From the NCBI GenBank assembly GCA_963556145.1, contig OY744472.1, positions 1,364,001 to 1,428,000 of the forward strand: a stretch of 64,000 nt of DNA. The letters are read 5' to 3'. The stretch's first letter is position 1. Each line of letters starts with the position of its first letter. Shown piece after piece: positions 34,746 to 45,529 of this stretch. The notes under the pieces were generated by a model. The model was not told where the DNA came from and ran no database searches. It worked only from the letters and a program-made list of their open reading frames with translations. Both the position numbers and the translations under genes were made by a program. This DNA is from Hygrocybe punicea. Taxonomy: Eukaryota > Basidiomycota > Agaricomycetes > Agaricales > Hygrophoraceae.

Positions 34746-36744
34746 TTATTTTTGGCGGCGTCGTGCCATGCTTCTGGCCGGAGAACATCCAATAATGGAG
34801 ACGAGGACCATCACCGCAACCCAGAGATGCCCACCAAGGAGGTCGTATTCTTTGGAAAGCGCGAAGCAAGAGCTGGCCCAAAATTTTGGTCAAGTCGGCT
34901 CGATAGATAAACGGATGTTGCCAAAAAAAAAAAAAAAAAGGCGGCAGTAGCGGATACGAACCTTACAAACGCAGGCGAAAAGGCACGGGCCAGACATATA
35001 GAAAACTGAACAAGGCCATTCGTCGCCCCTAAAGATGACGGGTTTGGTGCGTTCTCCTTTACAAGCACGACGTTGACCCTAATAGAGAGGATTCGGCATA
35101 TAGGTCAAATAGTATCAACAAAACCAAAAAAAAAAAGGAGCATACACTCACGCATACGTTAAGCCTCCGATCCGGGCCATGGTCAAAACCAACGTGATTC
35201 CAATCCAAAGGATCGCAGTTGCTCTTGTGTCCATCATACCTGTGATCTCATTCATACCGATTCGAGCAATAACATTCAGCAGGGGCATCGCGAGGAACGT
35301 GAATGGCCAGAAAAACATGCAGAAACTATACGTGGAAGCGGCGTCAAACATGCGTAGGACGATTGGCATGATGAGGAGCTGGATGACCATGGAGGCGGTG
35401 CCATTGATGGCGAGAGAATAACCGATTTGGAAGGGCTGGGTTTTTTGTCGCTCACGTCAGGGAGTAAGCGACTCCAGGGGACCAACTCACAGAAAACGCC
35501 AATCCTCCGGATTGAATAGGCGAATAACAGAAGAGGACGAAGACGACCTCAAATGCTGTGGAGACAAAGCCTAGTGCAAAACCAGAGGTACATAGCGCAC
35601 GGATGGTTGGTATCGACAGAAGAGATTTCATATTTAGAGCGGTAGCTGGGACGGGAGATGTGTCGCTTGCGTTGTCGCCAGAAACCTTTTCGGTATTGCG
35701 ACGACATTTACTCGGGAGAGTCTATCACCACAATATCAGTGAAGAACTGGCGAAAGACCGACATTGCAAAGAAAAAATATTGACCTCTTCTAGGAAATAA
35801 TATGCGAAGGCAGCGGAAAGGAGAGTCACTAGCGCGGAAAGGAAGCAAGGCAGGAAGTATGGGAAAGTCCTAAAGAACTCGTAATCGAATAGCTGGGGAA
35901 TTCGCGCGGCTGGATTCGAGAAAGTGCCACCGAGCAGTGAGCTAATAAATATTGTAAGAGTGAAATGTGATGACAGTCTTCGTGAAACGACTTGCCCGAT
36001 GATAGATCCTAGAGGCCAGGCAAGACCGTATATCGGAAGGGCGAGACCTTGGTTGGTGGAGTCCGTGAGTTCACCGAGTACGGAGTGAAATACGGCAATA
36101 TTTCCAGAAAACAAGCCAGCTGGAAAAAATCAGTGAGGTACCCATCGCTCAAATGAGTAGGTAGAACCGACAGAGAGTACGCCAGAAAAGAGCGGCTACA
36201 AGGGATCGCGAGAGACCAAAGAAGAGCGTTGCGACTGCAAGTCCTACAGTTCCGACTAATATAACGGGTCTGCGGCCAACGATATCTAAGGGGTGAATTT
36301 TTAGAATAATAATAGTAATAAATTTTCAGAATGCATATATCCTACCGCTGATGCTCGCCCAACGATAAATAGAACAGAGTTGGGCGATTGCAAAAGTACT
36401 CTCCTGTCCAACAACAACAAGGTCGTGTTAGCATCAACCGACAAGTTCAAGTTCAAGACGAGACTGACCAGAACACCACTGAAGAAGCCGATGCGAGAAG
36501 GGTCGTCCGTAATATGCAAGTGACTGATAAACTCATTCACGTAGGGAAACAGTTGCGAGAACACGATTGGGTCCATGACTCGGATTAGACATAGAGAAGC
36601 GAGCTGGACCTTTGGAAGCGGTGTAGTTTGTTGCGTTGCGACCTGTGCTTCGAGAGCAGATTCAAGTTGCTCGCACAGGAGGGGTGTCGACTCGTCATAG
36701 GCCGGGGCCGGGGTGACTGTACTACCCTGACAATCGGATGGCAT
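34746..36744 (-). CDS. Major facilitator superfamily transporter
   Basis: Eight exons (36744-36469, 36403-36346, 36285-36172, 36119-35785, 35721-35491, 35435-35152, 35078-34962, 34872-34746) keep phase throughout and give 513 residues. The cytoplasmic N-terminus is acidic (DESTPLL), followed by 12 predicted helices. Motif A is DIVGRRPVILVG after helix 2; SGNIAVFHSVLGELTD and GLAWPLGSIIGQ match the fungal drug:H+ antiporter group related to yeast YCR023C; the end reads NAPNPSSLGATNGLVQ then SKEYDLLGGHLWVAVMVLV. Export of a small molecule across plasma or vacuolar membrane is expected; substrate unknown. ATG 36744 was preferred because sequence further upstream is a proline/serine run without an ATG. 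An inverted, broken copy lies at 40617-41800. Confidence 0.9.
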
Positions 36745-37806
36745 TGGAGTGATGGGGGGTGAGGGGGGTGAGGGGGGTGAAGAGGAGAAGAGAGGATGGA
36801 TTGCTCGCAAGGCTGCCGAGCATTATAAACTGGAGGCCAGGGGTGGCTCCAAGTCTTGTTCGGCTCGATCGCATCGTTAATGGAGTTCAACCATGTCGGA
36901 ACATTCAGGCTGTAGACAGACGTAATTAATAATCCCATTAATAATTCCACTAGAAGTGCGACCCCGACGTCTGGCGCATCGGTTTCATGCGAGCAGGGGG
37001 CTTGAGAACGGCAGGACAAGCGAGAATTAGCCTCGCCACTGCCTTCCGGGCTTTCAAACGCACGATTTCGATCCACAAACTGGGGAAAACCGCTAGCTCG
37101 ATGCTTACGGTTGTGGGCCAAGCACCCACGCCGCTCACGCTGCCGCCACCGGCGTGCCTCTGTCACCGTTTTCGTCCCTTCTTCTCACCCAAGAACGATG
37201 AAATGGACGTCCTGCCCAGGTTTTTCACGAACGGCCGACGGAATCGGCCACCCGGTATTCCCTGGAGCCTATCAGAATCACTTCCTTCTGATCCAGATCC
37301 CCCCCTCCCCCGTCCCCCGCACTCTTCTTTTTCCCGTGTCAGTTATTATTCAGCCCGAATAGCTTCCGCCCCTGCTCCCGCTCGTCCAACTCTCAACAGT
37401 ACGGCTTGACCGTAAGGCTACGTCTACCGTAGCATTCAGTCAACGGTTTTCGATGCGACGTTCCCGTACTGGCGGTAATCAGGAGCCAACTACGGAACGC
37501 CGTGGTGGTAATAACTTATAATGCTTATTCGCATCCATTTCACTCATCTCGGCGCTTTCGTTTCTCCTTTGTCAACGACCTCATTTCGGTGCTTTCGTTT
37601 CTCCTTCATCAAGGACCTCATCCTCGGCCGTGCTGTCAATGCGAACCAGCGTATTCACGCATACTTACAGTCCTTTCGGAAATTCATGTCTCACGTGTTC
37701 AAGCGTGGTTGAAAATCCTGGAAAAGAAAAAAAATCATTAAATCATCGAAAATCTATTCCGCCCTCTTAACCTCACAGACACACTCCCAATTGTATCTAA
37801 ACGACC
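36745..37806. other. Upstream region of the MFS gene, nothing further recognised
   Basis: Contains a short (GGGGTGA)n-like tract on the plus strand at about 36755-36780 and GC-rich sequence with shadow frames only. Confidence 0.35.
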
Positions 37807-38360
37807 ATGGGCTATCGGCGTATTAGCCCAGACATGAAACAACGGGCCCTGCAGCTTCTGGACCAAGGCTGGGAGATGGAAGGTATTGTCACTTGGAGTC
37901 CCAGCAAAGAGCATGGGTTGAAAAGTATGAAACCTACGGGCATGTAGATCCACCAGGAGTGTTGCGAGGCCACCCGCGCACCTTGAATGTTGATGCTATC
38001 GAGGATATCCGAGACCTGATTAATGAGACACCAACACTTTACCTTGACGAAACCCTGGGCCAGTGGAATGCAGCTAACGATCTACCACGACAAGCCCATG
38101 TCAATAACAACCCTCCACGACAACTTGCAGGAGCTTGGATTGACACGCAAGTACTTTTCGATCGAGGAGTGCGGCACAGCATCCTCCCTGCACTAACTTT
38201 GGACGGTTATATGGCTGTCCGAGTTGTTGAAGGCTCCGTAAACGGTGCAGAATTCTTTCTCAATGTTGTGAGTCTCTTGTCACAAATTCCCTTGCGGAGA
38301 GGCCAGCTTCCGAATATGAACCCATATCCTGCCCAGCATAGTGTGATTATTGTCGATAAC
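37807..38360 (+). pseudogene. Tc1/mariner-type transposase relic
   Basis: Starts MGYRRISPDMKQRALQLL, the helix-turn-helix start of a widespread basidiomycete DDE transposase, shifts frame at about 37882, continues WVEKYETYGHVDPPGVLRGH and IEDIRDLINETPTLYLDE, then loses the segment with the first catalytic Asp. It resumes at FDRGVRHSILPALTLDGYMA and RVVEGSVNGAEFF and ends near NMNPYPAQHSVIIVDN (second catalytic Asp). The C-terminal third is gone. It lies between the two inverted MFS copies. Confidence 0.85.
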
Positions 38361-38933
38361 TTCTCGCTCTCTGACTTGTACTCTCCCTGCCCTAGCACTC
38401 CATACCTGTTGACAACCTTTATCTCATCTTTTCCGCTATCTCGACTGTCATTTGTGTCGTCCGAGCAGGAGTTGGATGATTTGCTCTCTGAGTCGCTGTC
38501 AGAGGTAGGGAAGAAAAGCTCTTCCTCGGAGTGTATGTCGGGCATTATAAGATGTAATAACGAGTGTAATTGAGCTTGCCCAAGCCCTGCATATGTGAGA
38601 ATAGATTTAATGATTTTTTTTCTTTTCCAGGATTTTCAACCATGCTTGAACACGTGAGACATGAATTTCCGAAAGGACTGTACACACGTTCACCACCTTG
38701 CTCCTGTAAATAAACTTGCAATGTATCATTCATTGGTAAACCCACCGTGTTGCTTTCTAATATATAATACCGGCAATTCTGTAACTCGTGCTGTGCGGCT
38801 CTGTAGGTCTCTCCAGCAGGATTTTGATTTCATATGCCTCAGTGGCGGTTTGGGTTGTTGCCAATGAACAAGCGCCAGCCAAGACTTTCTCGAAGCAAAA
38901 CGTTACTTCGAGAAAGTACTTTCGACTGAACCG
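38361..38933. other. Intergenic, nothing recognised
   Basis: 3' debris of the transposase relic and AT-rich sequence before the cyclotransferase gene; an open frame on either strand near 38380-38570 is not recognisable. Confidence 0.35.
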
Positions 38934-39389
38934 ATGAGTAGCCCCAGTCGTTCAACCCTCTACTTCGGCTACGGTTCCAATATCTGGCTCGACCAAATGT
39001 ATCGTCGTTGCCCAGGGAGCCGTTACATTGGCATTGGCATCCTACGTGGGTGGAAGTGGTTCATCAACACACGCGGATTCGCAAACATCATAGAATCGCC
39101 ATCCGACGTCGTCTATGGGTTAATGTATGCGCTTACACCCAGCGATGAGGAACTGCTCGATGGATACGAGGGGGCTCCGAGCATCTACTTGAAACAAGTT
39201 CACCGACTGGAGTTGGTGGGACATGGGGAGGTGGATGGGCTGGTTTATGTGGATAGTCTTGGAGTGGACGAGGGGGTCATCCGGCCGGAGTACGTTGTCA
39301 GAATGAATCATGCCATCAAGGATGCAGAAGAGAAGGGGGTGCCGAGGGAATATATTGACAAATACCTGAGGCCATTCATACTACAGTGA
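38934..39389 (+). CDS. Gamma-glutamylcyclotransferase-like protein
   Basis: Single-exon gene of 151 residues, normal for the family. YFGYGSN (residues 10-16) is the glycine-rich substrate loop and LLDGYEGAP carries the catalytic Glu79; the C-terminal part ends VPREYIDKYLRPF. The fold cyclises gamma-glutamyl amino acids or peptides to 5-oxoproline in the cytosol, feeding glutathione turnover; the exact substrate cannot be told from sequence. ATG 38934 is the only start that keeps the beta-strand before the loop. Confidence 0.88.
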   Translation: MSSPSRSTLYFGYGSNIWLDQMYRRCPGSRYIGIGILRGWKWFINTRGFANIIESPSDVVYGLMYALTPSDEELLDGYEGAPSIYLKQVHRLELVGHGEVDGLVYVDSLGVDEGVIRPEYVVRMNHAIKDAEEKGVPREYIDKYLRPFILQ

Positions 39390-40616
39390 CTGGCTGGTCT
39401 CAAAGAAACCCCTTCGAAGGTGGTGTAGCCCTCTCTGATTCCCTTGTCTAGCGTTTGTTAACTTCCGTACAGAATGTAACAGCCTCTGCTGCCTTTCGTT
39501 CTAATTCAGCCCCGCTAGAGAAGACCAGCAAACTTGAAGGCGCAGCATGGGAAATATTATTCGACGTGGAAAAGCTGCACAATCGTAAAGTGTCGCAGTC
39601 GCCCCGAACCCGAAAAATCTCCGAGTCGTCACGCATCCGCTTGCAGGTTTATCGCGCGTCTCCCATTGGTGGGAACAGAACGTTACTCCCCTCCTCGTTC
39701 GAACAGAACGTCCATTTGGGCTCCCGTACGGCGCTCTTGCACTCGTCAAGTCTCCCAACATTGGCCTTAACTGTTAGGTCTTCGGCGATGAGACGTCGAC
39801 ATATCAGTCAAAATCTGTAAGCGCTATCAAGGATGCGATCAAAGAGGAGAAGGAACAGACAATGTCAGATATTCCAGGAGAACCACAAATAAGGTGACGC
39901 TGTCTCCACTCTTGCTATTCTGCTAGGTCTCCATTTCTCCTGCCGAACTTGACGTAGTACACTTCAAAAATTTGGAGACCCAAGCCAAGTACACGGCGTG
40001 CGCAAACTACCTCCTCTGGACGATCCGAGTACAATCCTCCCGGAAACGCATGCTCGGCGGCACCTCCAACCTCCAACAGGTGAGATGGAGTTTTCCTTTG
40101 TCACAAAAATTTTCACCGACGTCTTTTTTGGTGTTAGCAGCCCTCGAGGACCCCACTCTGGATGCAGTCGCAAAATGCCAGAAGATGGAATCTCCTTTAA
40201 CTCCAACAAAATTTCAATTGTTTTCAGATAAATCTTACACCGTTACACCGTTAACTGAACTCCACCATCGGGATGCATCCAAGAGATTTCGGTCGGCTGT
40301 GCTTCATTATCGATCAACTAAGTGCGTTCGACCCGGAAAACGATGAGGGTGACGAACGAGATGAAATCTTATTTTTTCGTTCAACTCTTGCGGCGTTTGC
40401 AATTGTCTTTTTATTAGACAAGTTGAAATCAAGAGCGCCTCGGCAAAACCACAAGAGTGCCTGGCATATGATACTTGCGATCATACGATTCCATTTGCTG
40501 GGAGGCTTTGACGAATTGTGAAAACATTCCGTTTGGGATTATCTGTTTTGTACTCGTCTGCCTTGGAAGGAAATCGCTCAGTGGTGGCACAGGAGACGGA
40601 TGAGGATTTCTAATCG
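39390..40616 (+). other. Coding-like fragments without a recognisable gene
   Basis: About 39775-39890 reads FGDETSTYQSKS then AIKDAIKEEKEQTMSDIP, which faintly recalls a Crinkler N-terminus. 40273-40521 is an 82-residue frame (GRLCFIIDQLSAFDPENDEG..FFRSTLAAFAIVFLLDK). Frames do not join convincingly. Low-confidence gene remnants. Confidence 0.25.
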
Positions 40617-41800
40617 AAGGTACAGTCACCCCGGCCCCGGCCTACGACACCCCACCTGTGTGAGCAACTTGAATCTGCTCTCGAAGCACAGCCCGCAACA
40701 GCTCGCTTCTAATCCGAGTCATGGACCCAATCGTGTTCTCGCAACTGTTTCCCTATGTGAATGAGTTTATCAGTCACTTGCATATTACGGACGACCCTTC
40801 TCTCGCATCGGCTTCTTCGGTGGTGTTCTGGTTAGTCTCGTCTTTCACTTGAGCTCACGTGAGCTTGTCGGTTGATGCTAACTCGACCTTGTTGTTGGAC
40901 AGGAGAGTACTTTTGCAATCACCCAACTCTGTTCTATTTATCGTTGGGCGAGCATCAGCGGTAGGCTATACATCTGAAATTTTATTTGTATTATCATTCT
41001 AAAAATTTACCCCTTAGATATCGTTGGCCGCAGACCCGTCATATTAGTCGGAACTGTGGGACTTGCAGTCGCAACGTTGTTCTTTGGTCTCTCGCGATCC
41101 CTTGTAGCCGCTCTTTTCTGGCGTACTCTCTGTCGGTTCTACCTATTCATTTCAGCGATGGGTACCTCACTGATTTTTTCCAGCTGGCTTGTTTTCTGGA
41201 AATATTGCCGTATTTCACACCGTACTCGGTGAACTCACGGACTCCACCAACCAAGGTCTTGCCCTTCCGATATACGGTCTTGCCTGGCCTCTAGGATCTA
41301 TCATTGGGCAAGTCGTTTCACGAAGACTGTCATCACACTTCACTCTTACAATATTTATTAGCTCACCTCTTGGTGGCACTTACTCGAATCCAGCCATGTG
41401 AATTCCCCACCTATTCGATTACGAGTTCTTTAGGACTTTCCCATACTTCCTTTCCGCTGCCTTTGCATATTATTTCCTAGAAGAGGTCAATATTTTCTAT
41501 GCAATGTTGGTCTTTAGCCAGTTCCTCGCTGATGCTGTGGTGATAGACCCCAGGCCTCCCGAGTAAATGTCATCGCAATATGGAAAAGGTTTCTGGCGGT
41601 TTTCCTGACAACGCAAGCGCATCTCCCGTCCCAGCTACCGCTCTAAATATGAAATATCTTCTGTTGATACCAATCATCCGTGCATCATGTACCTCTGGTT
41701 TTGCACTAGGCTTTGTCTCCACAGCATTCGAGGTCGTCTTCATCCTCTTCGGTTATTCGCCTAATCAATCGTCCCCTGGAGTCGCATACTCCCTGACGTT
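40617..41800 (+). pseudogene. Inverted, truncated copy of the MFS transporter
   Basis: Aligns exon by exon and intron by intron with 35500-36730 in opposite orientation, so it is a DNA-level duplicate. It starts after codon 9 and stops after exon 5. Lesions include a deletion/shift near 40645-40690 (stop in VTP..YDTPPV*), loss of about 34 bp near 41455, and a stop at 41399 where CCGCGCGAATT became CCATGTGAATT (both CpG transitions). The best remaining frame is 41189-41401, FSGNIAVFHTVLGELTDSTN. Confidence 0.92.
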
Positions 41801-42369
41801 CTAACCGAGTCCTTACCTCTCCCTTTCCCCTCTCCCACCCGGACTTGTCCGTCAAATAATTTTTTTTTGTCGGGTGCGGAATGCGATCAGTACTTACTTA
41901 CTTTTTTGGTTTGCTTTCTGCATACGTGTATCAAAGAATCTCGCCTTCCCTCCTCGTTTGCAAATATAGTTTCTGTTTATTTTCTTGTTGTTCAAAGTTA
42001 TTTTGACCGTTGATTTTTTTTTGTTTCAATGTTATCCTTGTTGCGAAATCAATCTCAACATCGATCAACACCGGTATGTTCATAGGATTCGTCGGTTGAT
42101 CCCGAAGCGCCGCGCGTCTTTTGCTAATGGTGTCATGTGTTTCTTTTTCTTTTCTTTCCCCCCTCTCACTATGACAGCAAATGAGTGTGACATCAACAAG
42201 ACCCATCATGCGCTGTCCTAACTTCTTGACACCGACTAAGTCATCTGCAGCAAAGCAGAGCAAAATGAAAAAGTCACAAGAATCAGTAGATTTGAAAGAA
42301 TGTTTTAAAAAAAACTATTCAAGCCAAATTGAATCAGCTGGTGGAAATGGACACCCATCATGATAAATC
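41801..42369. other. Intergenic, nothing recognised
   Basis: Pyrimidine-rich sequence with T-runs; no supported gene. Confidence 0.35.
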
Positions 42370-43213
42370 ATCAGTTTACAGCTGTTTGTAGTGATCTTGG
42401 CACCAACTGAAATTTTAAGAAAATTTATTATATAATGAAGTGATTACAGCCATTTCAGTAATTCATGGTGCTGACTGCACTTTTTTTCATCAATTGAGAA
42501 ATTTGGACTGGGTGGAATTTCCACTGCCAAATCTGGTATCTCATGGAATACTGTATGGATTGAGATGGTTTCAGAGGGAAATTTGTACTATTCTTTATGG
42601 GCTATGTATTCCTGTAATGACATTTGCACAATATTTAGTAGCCGGTGAGTTGTGGATGAAGTAAAAGGTAAACTAGGATTTTTTTAACACCAAAATGATA
42701 TTGTCAAATTATGCTATGAAATGAAGACCTATGAAGAAGAGTGTAGGAAGAAACTTGTTTAGTTTTTCAAGGGCTGGAAGCACATATACTGTGTTTTTCG
42801 TTATTTTTGTCCTTTGAGCCAATCTTACATCTGTACCATGTTAGAATTCAAACACAACAAGAATCATCAATATTGGCTCAAAGGACAAAAATAAAGAAAA
42901 ACATGGTATACATACTTCTAGCCCTTGCAAACATAAACAACTTTCTCCCTACAATCCTTTTCATTGGAGTCCATTTGTGCTATAATTTGACAATATCATT
43001 TCAGATGTCAAAAAATTGTAGTTTACCTCTCATGTTATCTACAACTCATTATCTGCTAAATATTATTACAGGAGCTGATAGCCATTAAACGATAGGATAA
43101 CTTTTCCTCTATAACCATATTAATCTATGCAGTATTTCACAAGGTATAGCTGAATCACATTCTTAAACTCAAAATTTTCAGTTAGTGCTGAGATCACTAC
43201 AAACAGCTGTAAA
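42370..43213. mobile_element. Fold-back (long hairpin) element, about 840 bp
   Basis: Arms of about 400 bp mirror each other around 42850: TTTACAGCTGTTTGTAGTGATC at the left end and GATCACTACAAACAGCTGTAAA at the right; the inner pair TGTCCTTTGAGCCAAT / ATTGGCTCAAAGGACA. Substitutions and short indels between arms. No coding content; the target duplication could not be fixed (AT-rich ends). Confidence 0.82.
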
Positions 43214-43960
43214 TCATGACCCAGAAACTCAGATATTGTAAGTTGGGGTTGATGAAAATACATTATATTAAGCAACTTGATGCATGTGGGTCATTGATGC
43301 CAGAAAATCAGAGAGACAATGATTTCCTAGTTGAGGATGCTTGCAACTAGACTGTCTGTGTCTGGTTCATGAACCTTGCAAACTGGGTTGGGACCTGCAC
43401 TGAACCTAAGGTTTGGGTGCCTTGGTGGTTCCACACCTGAACCTGAAGCCAAGATGGAGTGTGGGTTTGGGCTGAGGTTGCACCCCAAACCTTGGTGTGA
43501 ACCAAGGGTGCCCCAGACTTGATTTAATTTTACAATAGAAATTATTTTAATATATGTTATTTAAAATGGCTGTAAGGACAAGGGAAAGATTAGATCTAAC
43601 TACCATTATATAACTACTCTATGTGTACCACATACCACATGCATGATATCCCATCACCATCCAAGTCAGCACTACAACCAATCACCACTTGAAGATGTTG
43701 ATGAATGTGGGAACATCAACTTGGAGGGAGGGTAAGGTAGAAAAGGAATGTGGGAAGTGATGCTTCCACTTCCCAGGCTTACAGGTATGTTGTTGTTTCT
43801 CCTGCAGGTGCCCAGCTGATGTAAATGTGACAAGGGCAACAAGCAAAAGGGACCATGATAATTTTAGTTGATTGGCCAACCATGGCTTGCTCAACAATGA
43901 TGAGGACAGAGTTGCAGCTACCAACAAACTGGCCTAGAATGAGTGGGGGGGAACAATGGG

Positions 43961-43975
43961 GGATGGTGTACCCAC
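43961..43975 (+). repeat. Exon-end palindrome in K
   Basis: GGATGGTGTACCCAC; plus strand codes GDGVPTQPR before AGTAAGTT. Confidence 0.6.
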
Positions 43976-44117
43976 ACAGCCAAGAGTAAGTTCCTTTTCA
44001 ACTTGTATATCTACTAATGAGCACAGGCAATGACAAGGGCAATGATGGTGGCATAAACACAGCATGAAGGGGATGAGGACAAGAAGTTCTTGTCTTTGCC
44101 CTGCTGCAACCCCCCAA

Positions 44118-44171
44118 ACCTCATGAGCACATCCTGATGTGTCAACTGACATGTAGACATCATTGGTCAGG
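44118..44171. repeat. CAATTG-type dyad in K, copy 1
   Basis: ACCTCATGAGCA, core CAACTG (44143-44148) and a weak right half TTGGTCAGGT. Decayed. Confidence 0.6.
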
Positions 44172-44304
44172 TATTCAGTATGGAAGGGTTATGAAAGCCT
44201 TGATAAGGATGATGGGAGCATGGGTGAGAAGTCTCCACTCCAATTCCACCAACCTCATGATGGGGTTGACCCTAATACACAACTCATTTGAGACCCCTCA
44301 CACC

Positions 44305-44358
44305 ACCTTGCTAAGGTGACAGCCACATCAATTGACATGTGTCTGGCTCATGTGAGGT
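44305..44358. repeat. CAATTG tripartite dyad in K, copy 2
   Basis: Left half ACCTTGCTAAGG, CAATTG (44329-44334), CTCATGTGAGGT; both half-sites are centred 21 bp from the core. 186 bp from copy 1. Confidence 0.72.
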
Positions 44359-44538
44359 GTGGGGCCCTCAACTCACAGCTGCAGGACCTTGAACCTGGTA
44401 CAAAGGGGTCTGCATCTGAACCCACACCCACAAACCTGAACCTGTGGGCTGAGTGCAGATGTGGCAAATGGAACCTCAAGGTGTAGGTTCAGGTGCAGCC
44501 AATATTGGCTGAATGAAACTGGACATCATAGTTGCGAC

Positions 44539-45529
44539 ACAGCCACCTGATTGAAGGTGATAAGCTATTTATTGAGGTGAAACCTCACTGCCAGATATCA
44601 TCTGAGACAATTTCAAAAATCCAAATTTTGGCTCATCTACATAGTAGACATACATGTAATTTATGTAAAATAAAAGGTAATTGGCTTGAAGTGGGGAGGA
44701 TGCTCCTGCCATCAGAAATATATATAAAGTGTGATCAATATTGCCAGTGAGTCATGGCTCACCCACAATACCACACCAGTTTCTACCATCATGGCCAAGA
44801 GCTGGCACTATGGGTTCAGTATGAGCACTTGCCACATCAGTTTCCATCATACCATGATACCCAGCCTAAACATCTGGAGTTCACTTAGGGAAAACCATAC
44901 AAAAAATCCCTCTTCACTCAGGCTTTGGCTGCAGCAGTTAGGCATTTGCTGTTAGCTGTCAGGAATATGCCAAAGCTGTCAGATATGTATCTGGCAGGGT
45001 ACCTGCAATAAATGTGGTGGGATGGGTATGGTATGTACACTTTTCTGGGGGTGCAGGTATAGTAGGTATGGGTGTTCTGTGTTTGAGACCCAAACCTTTA
45101 TTAATTTAATTATTTCTTGTTCCTCGCTTGTGTGGTGGAAGAAACTCATTCATTCATTCATTTATTTAGTTTATTTTGGTGGTTACTGTGAATATTACAA
45201 CAAATTAACAAGAATTTCAGTGCCTTGGTAGGTGATGTTGCTGCCACCCTTGTACCCTCCCCTTGTGCCAACACCATATAGACATCTTTGCAAAATTTAT
45301 GCATCCTTTCTTCTGCTCTCACAGAGCAACCCATCACCTTCTCCTATATTGATATTGGACCCTGCCACATGTTGGAGAGGATAGTGGCCTTGGAGCAGGA
45401 CTTGCAAATGCTTTGAGAGACACTTGTGCCATGCAAAACCAGTGGGATGCTTAAACATTATTACATCATTGACAATTGCACATATAGGGACAGTTGTTTT
45501 CATCATTTGTGGCCTGAATTTAAATGGCC
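44539..45529. other. Degenerate sequence, nothing recognised
   Basis: CpG-poor, short frames only. Confidence 0.35.

Larger units (their letters stand above)
43348..44530 (+). mobile_element. K: old hAT-like element, 1183 bp
   Basis: Start TAGACTGTCTGTGTCTGG, end ..AACTGGACATCATA, with flanks CTTGCAAC (43340-43347) / GTTGCGAC (44531-44538), 6 of 8 matching. Terminal GGTTCA-rich sequence relates it to H, I, J and L. It carries a short intron-like GTATGTTG..TGCAG (43793-43808), an exon-end box (43961-43975) and two dyads. Essentially no CpG inside. Confidence 0.75.
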
